From assembly GCA_938040995.1 (NCBI GenBank), contig CALHZT010000040.1, forward strand, positions 1 to 41,852: a DNA stretch of 41,852 bases. The letters are read 5' to 3'. The position numbers and the translations under genes were made by a program. Of this stretch, positions 15,894 to 23,946 are shown in pieces; position 1 is the first letter of the stretch; the number at the start of each line of letters is the position of its first letter. Source of the DNA: an uncultured Pirellulaceae bacterium (GTDB taxonomy: Bacteria > Planctomycetota > Planctomycetia > Pirellulales > Pirellulaceae). The notes below the pieces were generated by a model. It had not been told where the DNA came from. It saw nothing but the letters and a program-made list of their open reading frames with translations, and searched no databases.

Positions 15894-18617
15894 TCAATCC
15901 GACGTAGATTCCGACTCTGCTTTTAGGACTTCGATGTCTTTGAGAATCCTTTCGGCAGTCGCCTGGTCACCGGATTCGGCGTGAGCCGATGCGAGGCTGT
16001 CCATGACGCCCAGAACGTAGGGATGGCAATCTCCAAACTTGTCGCGCATCCTCGGTATCAGCTCTTCGAAATCAGGAATCGCTCCGGCAAAATCACCGGA
16101 CGACATTTTCACCAGCACCAACGTATTCAACATTTTCAAATGGGAATCATGCTGCTTGTTGAATCGCTCTGCTGAGGTCTTCAAACCTTCTTCCAGCAAC
16201 ACTCTGGCTTCTTCAAGCCGATCTGTCTTTCGATAGGCAATCGCAAGATTGTTGATTGAAGAAAGCGTTTGACCATGTTGATCTCCCAACACGTCTCGCC
16301 GTCCGTCCAATGACTGTTCATAAAGCGGAATCGCTTTCTCGAAATCTCCAGCGCTCTTGTACGCCCAGGCGAGGTTGTTGGTAGCTTCGAGGCATAATGG
16401 GTGCGTCGTGCCAAGGTGCTCACGACATCGATCCAGTGCGACTTGACCTTCGGAAATTGCCTCGTCTGGACGTTCTGCAAGAATCAATGCGACGATTTTC
16501 TTGACACTCGAATCGATCGTCAGCAAGTCGTCTTTTCCGAGCGACAATTTTCTTGCAGATTCGACTTTCTGAATCAACGAGAGTGCATCTTCGTACTTCG
16601 CCTTGTGCGTGTAGGCATGAGCCAACATCATTCGCGCTTCGTCGGTCGCTTCGTGGCCGGCGGGCAAAATCCTTTCGGCCATGGAAAGATTTTCCGCAGC
16701 CAGAACGATGGATTCGTCGACTTTGCCAAGCTCAACGTTCGAATGAATCAGTGAATTCTTCGCTTCGACGATTCGTGCATGCGGTCCACCGGTTTGCTGG
16801 AAGAGATTCACCGCCGATTTGGCGTTGCCAGCGGCGGATTCGTACAAACCGAGACTGTCCTGAGTACGGGCAAGCGTCATACGGATGCGGGCTTCGTCAG
16901 CCGGTGACTTGACGGTCGAACCTTCGTCCAGTGTCTCCGAAGCTTTTTTGAGAACCTCGGCGAACAGCACACCCCTGCCATCTCGCTCCGGATCAGGGCT
17001 ACGCAAAAAATCATCAAAGAACTGGAGGACGCGCTCATTCGATTCGGCCCTGGCTTTGGCACGAGCCCGCTGCTTGTTGATCAAGAACGCAGAACCAGTC
17101 GCCACGATCGTCAAACAAACCAGACCGGCGACTGCCGCTCGCACGGACGCCTGATGTCGTTTCGCGAAGCGAGCCATTCGTTCCGATAGCGATTCCTGAT
17201 GGGAAGCGACTCGCTCATTCGCGAGAAAATGTTCAAGGTCATTCGCAAGCTTCCTCGGGCTGGCATAGCGGTTTGCAGGATCGAGCTGCATTGACTTGAT
17301 CACAATCGACTCGAGCGCCGCAGGGATCGACCGATCGACTTCGCGAGGCCGTGTCCACTTCCCCTGCTTCACGTTCTCGATGACTTCGGCAGCATCCACG
17401 CCGATGGCCGGGCAGCGATTGGTAAGCAGCGCATAAAGCGTCGCGCCAAGACTATACACATCAGTCGTTGGATTCAGCTGATCCTTGTCGCTTCTTGCCT
17501 GTTCCGGGCTCATGAAGGCCGGCGAGCCACTGGTGCCGCTAATTAGCATCGCCTGCGTGGCTTCGTCCAGTCGCAATGGATCGATGGCTCCGGCATCCTC
17601 TATCGATCCAACCGGCGTGTAGTCGTCGCCAATCATCCGGGCCAAACCCCAATCAACAATGAGCGTTTCCCCAAAGTCGCCGATCAAAATATTCGCCGGT
17701 TTGACATCGCGATGAACGACTCCGCGGCGATGTGCGTAGTGCAGTGCAGCGCTCGCGTCGAGAATACTCCCGAGCAATCTTCGAAGCTCGACATTGCGGG
17801 CGCCCGGGTCCTCGGCGCTCCAGTCGGTATCGTGAAATTCCGTGATGGCGTCGCCCAGCGTTTTGCCTTCGACCAGTCGCATTGTGTAGAACGGCCGACC
17901 GTCTTTGTGGTGACCAATTCGATAGACCGGAATAATACCCGGGTGCTGCAGCCCGCTGGTGATGAGCGTTTCGAGGACGAATCTCTGGCGGCTTTCGGGA
18001 TCATCGGCGTGATCGCCCTTGATCTCTTTAAGGGCCACGGGCCGCCCGAGCTCTTCGTCAATCGCATGCCAGACTTTGCCGAGTCCTCCTTCAGCCAACG
18101 AGGCCAACAGTCGAAACTGGCCGTTCGCGACGTTCGGCACGAGCACCTGATGGCCATCGATATGGTAGATCCCGGGCTGACTGTCATTCAGGCGAAACCG
18201 CTCTGGCAGTGAAACATGGTCCAGGTCGCGAAGCACTTCCTCAAACGCAGGAAACCGCTCGACGTATTCCGCCGCCCTTACCGACGGATCCAGCCGGGAT
18301 TTTTGCCGGTGCTCGCTATAAATCAGCTCAAGCAGCCGTTCCCGATCTTCCTGAAGTTCAGGAAACGAATCGAAGTAGTCTTCGACGCGCGGGTGATCTT
18401 CTGCGGATTCCGCTTTGATACGCAGTTCCAGTTCGGACTGCACCAGCTCCCAAAGTACACGGTTGCGCATCGGATCTTCGAGTGGCAAAAATCCGGCGAT
18501 CTCCGGTGCTTCCCCGGCCAGCCACGATTCCTCGAACTCGTCCACAATCGTTTCGAGCTCCAGCTGATCATCACTGAACATCTTGTGGTTGCCACTTGCT
18601 GGCCTGGACGAACTCAT
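15894..18617 (-). CDS. Membrane Ser/Thr protein kinase with C-terminal TPR repeats
   Basis: The 907-residue protein has an N-terminal acidic helical region of about 165 residues, then a Hanks-type kinase domain (about 170-465). Visible are the glycine loop LAEGGLGKVWH, catalytic Lys in VALKEI (K197), HRDVKPANIL (302-311), DWG in place of DFG (322-324), and SPE in place of APE (370-372). A single membrane helix (AAVAGLVCLTIVATGSAFLI) sits near 494-513. The extracytoplasmic part (about 560-890) holds tetratricopeptide repeats of kinesin-light-chain type, such as NLAWAYKSAGDFEKAIPLYEQ. Its ATG overlaps the stop of the upstream sigma factor gene (ATGA), so the two are translationally coupled; GGAGG precedes the start. 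Planctomycetes commonly pair ECF sigma factors with such kinases, and I infer that this kinase controls its sigma partner. Confidence 0.93.
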   Translation of the reverse strand: MSSSRPASGNHKMFSDDQLELETIVDEFEESWLAGEAPEIAGFLPLEDPMRNRVLWELVQSELELRIKAESAEDHPRVEDYFDSFPELQEDRERLLELIYSEHRQKSRLDPSVRAAEYVERFPAFEEVLRDLDHVSLPERFRLNDSQPGIYHIDGHQVLVPNVANGQFRLLASLAEGGLGKVWHAIDEELGRPVALKEIKGDHADDPESRQRFVLETLITSGLQHPGIIPVYRIGHHKDGRPFYTMRLVEGKTLGDAITEFHDTDWSAEDPGARNVELRRLLGSILDASAALHYAHRRGVVHRDVKPANILIGDFGETLIVDWGLARMIGDDYTPVGSIEDAGAIDPLRLDEATQAMLISGTSGSPAFMSPEQARSDKDQLNPTTDVYSLGATLYALLTNRCPAIGVDAAEVIENVKQGKWTRPREVDRSIPAALESIVIKSMQLDPANRYASPRKLANDLEHFLANERVASHQESLSERMARFAKRHQASVRAAVAGLVCLTIVATGSAFLINKQRARAKARAESNERVLQFFDDFLRSPDPERDGRGVLFAEVLKKASETLDEGSTVKSPADEARIRMTLARTQDSLGLYESAAGNAKSAVNLFQQTGGPHARIVEAKNSLIHSNVELGKVDESIVLAAENLSMAERILPAGHEATDEARMMLAHAYTHKAKYEDALSLIQKVESARKLSLGKDDLLTIDSSVKKIVALILAERPDEAISEGQVALDRCREHLGTTHPLCLEATNNLAWAYKSAGDFEKAIPLYEQSLDGRRDVLGDQHGQTLSSINNLAIAYRKTDRLEEARVLLEEGLKTSAERFNKQHDSHLKMLNTLVLVKMSSGDFAGAIPDFEELIPRMRDKFGDCHPYVLGVMDSLASAHAESGDQATAERILKDIEVLKAESESTSD

Positions 18618-19273
18618 TCGATTTCCTCCACCATCGACTCCAGCCGCTTGCGAGCGGCTGCAAGAATGCGGCCGACTGTACGTTCGGTGCGACCGATCAT
18701 CTGACTGATCTCTTCATTCGAATATCGCTCGAGCTTCAGAAAGACAACCTTGCGTTGCTTTTCGGTTAGCGAATCAGTCAAACCATGGAGCGTTTCTTCG
18801 AGAATCGCAAGCTGCTCCGACGTCGGCTCTTTGGTAAGAATCTCCCGATGGGCAGCCAGCTCGTCACTACCGGCTCGATACTCGCGCTTGATGTCTCGCT
18901 TCTGGGTTGTCAGCGAATCCGTTCGGGCGAGGCACTTTCGCACTGTAATTGTTGCCAACAGGGACCAAAGATTGTTCCAGCCATCAATCTCAAAGTGGCC
19001 GTCCGCGTGTCGCCGGAAGAAGCTACGAAAAGCCGACTGGACAATATCATCCGGATCGAACTTCGAATTGAACTGATTCGACACCCTGGCTCGCGCCAAT
19101 CGCAAGAGGCGATTCACGTAGCGGTGATACACGCGAGCCGCAGCTTTGGTATCCCCCTCTTTCAGTCGGCCTTCGACTTGCCGAAATGAATTGCTGGGCT
19201 GAACCATAGGGGATACCGTCGAGACGAAAAATGAATCAGACGAACACGCGTTCTGTGAGGTATCCATTATCAT
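18614..19273 (-). CDS. ECF-type RNA polymerase sigma factor
   Basis: The protein has about 219 residues. Sigma region 2 is visible around FDPDDIVQSAFRSFFRR, and region 4 around LTEKQRKVVFLKLERYSNEEISQMIGRTERTVGRILAAARKRLE, a clear HTH. It has no anti-sigma partner nearby; instead its stop codon overlaps the start of a transmembrane Ser/Thr kinase gene, as in planctomycete ECF groups thought to be controlled by phosphorylation. The start was set at the ATG at 19273 because AAAAGG lies 8 bases upstream; the frame also opens at 19315, and an ATG at 19207 would give a shorter protein. Confidence 0.92.
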   Translation of the reverse strand: MIMDTSQNACSSDSFFVSTVSPMVQPSNSFRQVEGRLKEGDTKAAARVYHRYVNRLLRLARARVSNQFNSKFDPDDIVQSAFRSFFRRHADGHFEIDGWNNLWSLLATITVRKCLARTDSLTTQKRDIKREYRAGSDELAAHREILTKEPTSEQLAILEETLHGLTDSLTEKQRKVVFLKLERYSNEEISQMIGRTERTVGRILAAARKRLESMVEEIE

Positions 19274-19468
19274 CCGCAGCGCCTTTTGCCGCAAACTACC
19301 GGCAAAGCCTTGCATTCACCACATGTTTACCTGCGTCATCCGTAAAACCACCCCAACCACGCAAAACAAACGCAGGCCCCAGAAAGCACGCTGGATTTTG
19401 TTGGCGGGAAACTGTCGAAAAACACAACAAATCTTTAGACTTGCGGCAGCAATTCAAAAGGAACCAAG

Positions 19469-20008
19469 ATGACTCACCCCTGGCACGAAATCACTCCCGG
19501 CGACAAACTCCCCTCCCAGTTTCGGGCAGTCGTGGAGATCTCCAGCGGTTCGAAAGTAAAGTACGAACTCGACAAGTCGACTGGTCTGCTCAAGATGGAC
19601 CGGATCCTTTACTCGGCGGTCCACTACCCGGCCAACTATGGATTCATTCCGCAAACGTACGCAGAGGACGACGATCCGCTAGACGTGCTTGTACTTTGCC
19701 AGGAACCACTCGTACCGATGACGATCGTGAACGCCCGAGCCATCGGTTTGATGGTCATGCTCGATTCCGGCAAGAAGGATCATAAAGTCCTCGCTGTCGC
19801 AGTCGACGACCCGGAGTACAACGGCTTCAAAGATGCAAGCGAACTGCCGCCTCATCGGTTGATGATGTTGCGTCGCTTTTTCCAGGATTACAAAACGCTC
19901 GAAGGCAAGTCGGTAGAAGTCGACGATTTCCAACCGGCAGAAACTTCGTTCCCGGTTATCCAGGAAGCGCTCGAACGTTACAGCGTCAAACGTCGAAAAG
20001 GTTTCTAA
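19469..20008 (+). CDS. ppa: Inorganic pyrophosphatase (family I)
   Basis: The 179-residue soluble enzyme hydrolyses pyrophosphate to two phosphates, pulling biosynthetic reactions forward. The signature DDDPLD (about 67-72), with metal-binding aspartates, is present. So are the typical YPANYGFIPQTYAEDDDP surroundings and the later KDHKVLAVAVDDP stretch (family pattern DxKxxAVP). The length is normal for bacterial family I enzymes. An AAAGGA sequence lies shortly before the ATG. It is divergent from the sigma factor gene and followed by a repeat-rich intergenic region. Confidence 0.95.
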   Translation: MTHPWHEITPGDKLPSQFRAVVEISSGSKVKYELDKSTGLLKMDRILYSAVHYPANYGFIPQTYAEDDDPLDVLVLCQEPLVPMTIVNARAIGLMVMLDSGKKDHKVLAVAVDDPEYNGFKDASELPPHRLMMLRRFFQDYKTLEGKSVEVDDFQPAETSFPVIQEALERYSVKRRKGF

Positions 20009-20044
20009 GCGGCCTCGCACAAGTCGCCGGCAGAAGAAAGTTTT

Positions 20045-20217
20045 AGTTGGCAGTCGTCAGTTGGCAGTCGTCAGTCGTCAGTTGGTAGTTGGCAGTCGTC
20101 AGCCGACAGGGCCAATTCCGTCTTCCCCGCGAATGCGGGGATCCAGAGATACTGGCGGAGCTTCGATGCTTTGAGTGCGTCACCATGCTGCCAACTGACG
20201 ACTGACGACTGCCAACT
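20045..20217. repeat. Tandem and inverted repeat cluster downstream of ppa
   Basis: Copies of AGTTGGCAGTCGTC, full and partial, are tandemly arranged from 20045 to about 20102. Inverted copies (CTGCCAACTGACGACTGACG...) occupy about 20188-20217. Between them sits a REP-like palindrome CCCCGCGAATGCGGGG (20125-20140). The two outer arms could pair to form a long stem. No gene is seen from 20009 to 20371. Confidence 0.85.
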
Positions 20218-20371
20218 TCCCACCCCTGCCAGCAACGCTGTCGTAGTAAATCACCTACGACTGGCAATCCTTACGCACTCTATCTAAACCAACCCGCTCC
20301 AGCTTGCCGATAAATTCATCGATACGCCGCCCTCCTGGTGGTGAAATGCCACGATCGATTCAGTCTGCAAG

Positions 20372-21508
20372 ATGCCACAACCTGACAACCAAGCCGACTC
20401 GTTCATCCGTTTCGACCCAGCAACTGCGCAGGCCGGCATACCGCTGTGTGATGAACCAGGCCACGAGATGCTGCGAACGATCGCAGGGCACTCTACCGAC
20501 GTGGAGCAACAGCAATCACTGCTGGTCCGACACGCGACTGAACTCGAAGTCCGGCTGCGAAAGAAGCACCGACGACTTGCGATGCGCGAAGAGGAGTTTA
20601 GTACGCGAGCCGCCATGGTGGAGAATGAACTTCGCACGGCCAGGCTGGTCATTCGGGAACGCGAATCAGAATTGCTTCAGCGTCGAGTCGAGTTTGACGC
20701 AAGCATCCAGCGGCTTCAGGCGCAAAACGCAGACCTTGTGGCCGCGACGACGGCTCTCGAAGCCGAAGGGCAAAAGCAGTCGACAGTAATGCGATCACGG
20801 GCGAAGGACACGATTCAATCAGCCGAACTTTGGCAACGGCGACTGAAAGAAATTGATCGCGATGAACGTCTGCTCAAGGCGAAAATGGCCGATGCGGACC
20901 AGAAACAACAGCGACTGGACGAAGAACTTGCCAGGCTGCAGACCGAAAGTCGCCGGTTTGTTGAGCAACGAGAACAGGAAAAGGTTGCAGCGCAACGCGA
21001 GTTTGACGAACGCCTCAGTCGGCTGCAGGAACGAGCCGAGCGTCTGGAACACCGACGCATGGCCGTCGAGAAAATGCACCAGGATGTCACGCGAATGTAT
21101 CGCGAGGCGATTGAGGTACGCATCTGCACGGAAGAAATTTGGGCTCAGATCGGAGACGTTTCGTCGACCGAGATGACCGAGCGACTGGGAGCACTGCGGC
21201 GAAATCTGAACGACCAGTACCAGTTGGCTCGCCAACAACTTGCGGACGAAAAGGGCGAAATCCAGCAACTGGTTCAACAGCTTTCCGAGCACGAAACCAA
21301 CCTGTCCAACAGGAGGAATGAAGTTCGCGGCTGGGTTTCTCGCCGGCAGGAAGAAATCGAACAACAGGCCGGCCAGCTTCGAAATCGCGAGCAGGAACTG
21401 GACAAGCAGTCCGCCAATCTCCGGCACTCCGAGCGGCAGTGGAAATCAGAACGGGAGCAGCTTCAGCAGGAGCTCCGACGGCTCAAGCGGCTGGTGCGGG
21501 AAGAGTAG
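20372..21508 (+). CDS. Coiled-coil protein of unknown function
   Basis: The 378-residue protein has a non-coil N-terminus of about 35 residues followed by near-continuous Arg/Gln/Glu-rich heptads to the C-terminus, ending LRRLKRLVREE. It has no signal peptide, membrane helix or catalytic motif. It is strongly basic and acidic in alternation, with many RxxELxxR and QLRxREQEL units. It may be a structural or DNA/envelope-associated filament protein; I cannot assign a family. It stands alone between two repeat-rich intergenic regions. The start at 20372 is uncertain because few alternatives exist and no strong ribosome-binding site is visible. Confidence 0.75.
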   Translation: MPQPDNQADSFIRFDPATAQAGIPLCDEPGHEMLRTIAGHSTDVEQQQSLLVRHATELEVRLRKKHRRLAMREEEFSTRAAMVENELRTARLVIRERESELLQRRVEFDASIQRLQAQNADLVAATTALEAEGQKQSTVMRSRAKDTIQSAELWQRRLKEIDRDERLLKAKMADADQKQQRLDEELARLQTESRRFVEQREQEKVAAQREFDERLSRLQERAERLEHRRMAVEKMHQDVTRMYREAIEVRICTEEIWAQIGDVSSTEMTERLGALRRNLNDQYQLARQQLADEKGEIQQLVQQLSEHETNLSNRRNEVRGWVSRRQEEIEQQAGQLRNREQELDKQSANLRHSERQWKSEREQLQQELRRLKRLVREE

Positions 21509-21515
21509 ACGTTAA

Positions 21516-21548
21516 TTCAAAACTGTTCGTAGTACCGGCTTTAGCCGC
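21516..21548. repeat. Half copy of the GTAGTACCGGCTTTAGCCG palindrome family
   Basis: TTCAAAACTGTTCGTAGTACCGGCTTTAGCCG matches the reverse complement of the right half of the element at 23320-23408, with a small deletion. It marks a decayed member of the same family just after the coiled-coil gene. Confidence 0.75.
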
Positions 21549-21585
21549 TTTGGCCCAATCCTGCTCAATCGGTTTGAATACGCAG

Positions 21586-21664
21586 GTAGTGGATCTTGTT
21601 AAAGATCCCTCAGTCGTCCACGAAAAGCGCAATTGCTACAAGGATCTTTAACAAGATCCACTAC
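21586..21664. repeat. Perfect 23-base inverted repeat
   Basis: The left arm GTAGTGGATCTTGTTAAAGATCC (21586-21608) and its exact reverse complement (21642-21664) flank a 33-base spacer. Each arm is itself nearly palindromic (GGATCTT...AAGATCC), so the DNA or RNA could fold as one long stem or as two short hairpins. Confidence 0.85.
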
Positions 21665-21716
21665 GAACGATTCGGCGTCATCCCGTGAGTTTTTACGCTG
21701 ATCACAACTCTAAACT

Positions 21717-21778
21717 GAGCAGTATTGGGCTTTAGCCGGAATTGAGGACGGACTTCCGCCTAAAGGTCAATACTGCTC
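21717..21778. repeat. Palindromic repeat with GAGCAGTATTG arms
   Basis: Outer arms GAGCAGTATTG and CAATACTGCTC enclose inner arms resembling GGCTTTAGCCGGAA and TTCCGCCTAAAGG. The inner part belongs to the same TTTAG-CGG family as the elements at 21516 and 23340; the outer part differs. Confidence 0.75.
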
Positions 21779-21869
21779 AATCGGTTTCAGGCGAACCGGC
21801 GGCGTGAACACGGTTCGAATTTCATTGCTAGTTCTTTGGCAGCCCGGCATTCGTGACTTGTCTTCATCC

Positions 21870-22250
21870 CGCAGGGATATCAGCTGGTAGCCCGTGGTAA
21901 GCGCAGCGCCACCACGGGTTAACTCCAGAGCATGCGTCGGTCGAGAAATCCGGCTGAATTTCTACTCGCCGTTTATCGAGAGCGAAACGGCTCGCGGATG
22001 AAATCCAAACGCCGCGATTCCGGTCTCGGTTGATTTGAATGAACTCCAGAGCGGAATCGCTCGACCGGGGTTGTGAGTGCCGCATACCGGCGGTGGCACT
22101 GCGTTTACCGCCGGCTATAGGCTGCAAAGCCTTCGGCTTGGGATGGCAGCTCTCGCGGCTGCGGAATGTCTTGCTCCTTCTCCAACCACACCGCGTTGCC
22201 GAAAGAGGGTGGTATGGATTGACTGTCGACTCTGGGCACCCGGCATCGTA
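21870..22250. repeat. Degenerate planctomycete intergenic repeat (GGTAGCCCGTGGT type)
   Basis: The stretch GGTAGCCCGTGGTAAGCGCAGCGCCACCACGGGTT (about 21890-21922) is an inverted repeat (CCCGTGG/CCACGGG). A mosaic of short palindromes follows. I recall this block and the later segment near 22077-22210 as recurring between genes in Pirellulaceae genomes, where it is often mis-annotated as small proteins. No real gene is seen between 21509 and 22308. Confidence 0.5.
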
Positions 22251-22308
22251 AGATTGATCATCTTCACTGCAATTCGCACCAACCCTCTTCCGTCAGTTCG
22301 CCACCGTC

Positions 22309-23313
22309 ATGTTTGTCGATCGAGTCATCATTGAAGTTCAGGCCGGCCGAGGCGGTGATGGCTGCTGCAGTTTTCGTCGCGAGCGGTACATCCCCAGGGG
22401 AGGCCCCGATGGCGGCAACGGCGGCAACGGTGGGAGCATCATCATTAGCGCCGAATCCGACGTGGATAACCTGTCGGCGATCGCCCACCGAAAACACTGG
22501 CGAGCCAACAATGGCAAACCTGGTCAGGGCTCCAACAAACACGGCCGCAGCGCGCAGGACATGATTCTCCGCGTACCGCCCGGCACCATCATCATCGACG
22601 AAGAGCACGACTTTGTGTTGAAGGATCTCACAGAGATCGGCGAGACCGTCAACGCAGCAAAAGGCGGCAAAGGCGGCCGAGGCAACACCCATTTCAAATC
22701 TTCAACCAACCGGGCGCCGCGGCAAACAACCCAGGGTGAAGAAGGCGAGCATCGCCGGCTGATCCTGGAACTCAAATCCATTGCCGATGTTGGGCTCGTA
22801 GGCAAACCCAACGCCGGCAAGAGCACGTTGCTTAGTCGCCTGTCCCGCGCCCGCCCTGAAATCGCGGCTTATCCATTTACAACGAAACACCCGAACCTTG
22901 GTCGAGTCACCATTGATCTCGATCGTTCGTTCGTGATTGCGGATATCCCCGGACTGATCGAAGGCGCACACGCCGGCGTCGGACTTGGACACGAGTTCCT
23001 GAAACACATCCAGCGATCCGGCGTGCTGGTTCACCTCGTGGAACCCGAACCGATTGACGGTACCGATCCAATGGAAAACTATCGATCTATTCGGGCCGAG
23101 CTGATGCAGTATGACGAGGAATTGGGAAGTCGTCCTGAAATCGTCTGCGTGACGAAAGCGGAACTTCCCGCAGCGGAAGAGTTTCACCAAAAACTCAGCT
23201 CCGAACTGGATCGAGATCCGTTACTAATCTCGGCAGTCACCGGTCAGGGTCTCAACCAACTAACGTCCGCCATTTTCGAATTACTAAAAGCCACATCAGT
23301 AAAGCAGGACTAG
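22309..23313 (+). CDS. obg: GTPase Obg (ObgE/CgtA)
   Basis: This 334-residue essential GTPase acts in 50S ribosome assembly and the stress response. The glycine-rich Obg fold occupies about 1-157 (GRGGDG, GGPDGGNGGNGG, GGKGGRGN). The G domain follows with G1 GKPNAGKS (165-172), the switch segment FTTKHPNLG, and G3 DIPG (212-215). Around the G4 position it reads CVTKAEL, lacking the Asn and Asp of canonical NKxD. G5 is ISAVTGQG. The C-terminal OCT domain of some Obg proteins is absent, as in many bacteria. rpl21/rpl27, the usual neighbours, are not here. It is followed by a large palindromic repeat. Confidence 0.95.
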   Translation: MFVDRVIIEVQAGRGGDGCCSFRRERYIPRGGPDGGNGGNGGSIIISAESDVDNLSAIAHRKHWRANNGKPGQGSNKHGRSAQDMILRVPPGTIIIDEEHDFVLKDLTEIGETVNAAKGGKGGRGNTHFKSSTNRAPRQTTQGEEGEHRRLILELKSIADVGLVGKPNAGKSTLLSRLSRARPEIAAYPFTTKHPNLGRVTIDLDRSFVIADIPGLIEGAHAGVGLGHEFLKHIQRSGVLVHLVEPEPIDGTDPMENYRSIRAELMQYDEELGSRPEIVCVTKAELPAAEEFHQKLSSELDRDPLLISAVTGQGLNQLTSAIFELLKATSVKQD

Positions 23314-23319
23314 AAGTGA

Positions 23320-23408
23320 TTTCAAAACCGGTTTTGAAAGTTTGTAGTACCGCCTTTAGGCGGAATTTCCGGCTAAAGCCGGTACTACGAACACAGGTTT
23401 TGAAATGC
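23320..23408. repeat. Complete palindromic element downstream of obg
   Basis: A perfect 20-base palindrome TTTCAAAACCGGTTTTGAAA (23320-23339) is followed by the inverted repeat GTTTGTAGTACCGCCTTTAGGCGGAA / TTTCCGGCTAAAGCCGGTACTACGAAC (23340-23392) and then GGTTTTGAAAT. This is the best preserved copy of the family also seen at 21516 and 21717. It can fold into a long hairpin and may also end transcription of obg. The rest of the gap to the tRNA holds no gene. Confidence 0.85.
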
Positions 23409-23574
23409 CTTCTAGCCTCGCGGCCGGTATTTCAGCGGTGAGAATTCGCATCAGCCGTGAGAAATTGATGAGTCCAAAGAACATCACCGGGTCCGGTGGT
23501 ATCGATTGCGTCAAACGAACCGGAGGGCAACCGAGATCAGGCGGGGCGAATCGCGCCGATCCCGGATTCGTCGG

Positions 23575-23602
23575 TTGACGGCAGACCGGGAATATCTAGA
23601 CT
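23575..23602 (+). promoter_or_regulatory. Candidate promoter of tRNA-Leu
   Basis: TTGACG and TAGACT are separated by 16 bases and end about 62 bases before the tRNA. The -35 is near consensus and the -10 is moderate. Position and strand fit the tRNA gene. Confidence 0.4.
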
Positions 23603-23664
23603 TGATGAACTATGCCAACACGCGTGGAGCGACGAAGCCTCCTCACGTGTGACTACCACCCAGA

Positions 23665-23750
<86 letters not shown>

Positions 23751-23946
23751 CTACTCTTACCCTTGGATTCCAAGGGCTTTCGGCAATCATAACAGTCTTC
23801 ATGATTTCGGTGGTCCAATGCCGTTTCGGTCCTGCTGGGGACAAAACGGGGACGCCGTTGGCTTCATGTTGCTGACGTATTGCAAACTGCAAATGTGTTG
23901 ATGTTGTGTCGCTGGTTCTTTCCACAATTCAGGAAAGAATTCCTCC

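Noticed and set aside
17684-18212. Overlapping 167- and 166-codon frames on both strands
   Set aside because: Both are shadows of the kinase domain, where HRDVKPANIL and other motifs fix the true frame.
20045-20217. CRISPR array
   Set aside because: The units are adjacent without unique spacers of constant length, the second set is inverted, and there are no cas genes.
22077-22334. 85-codon frame starting MPHTGGGTAF
   Set aside because: It sits in a mosaic repeat block and overlaps the start of obg; it matches what I remember as a recurrent spurious annotation.
23760-23776. CCCTTGGATTCCAAGGG as a terminator of the tRNA
   Set aside because: It is a perfect palindrome with only one central base, so a hairpin would have to lose pairs, and no T-run follows.
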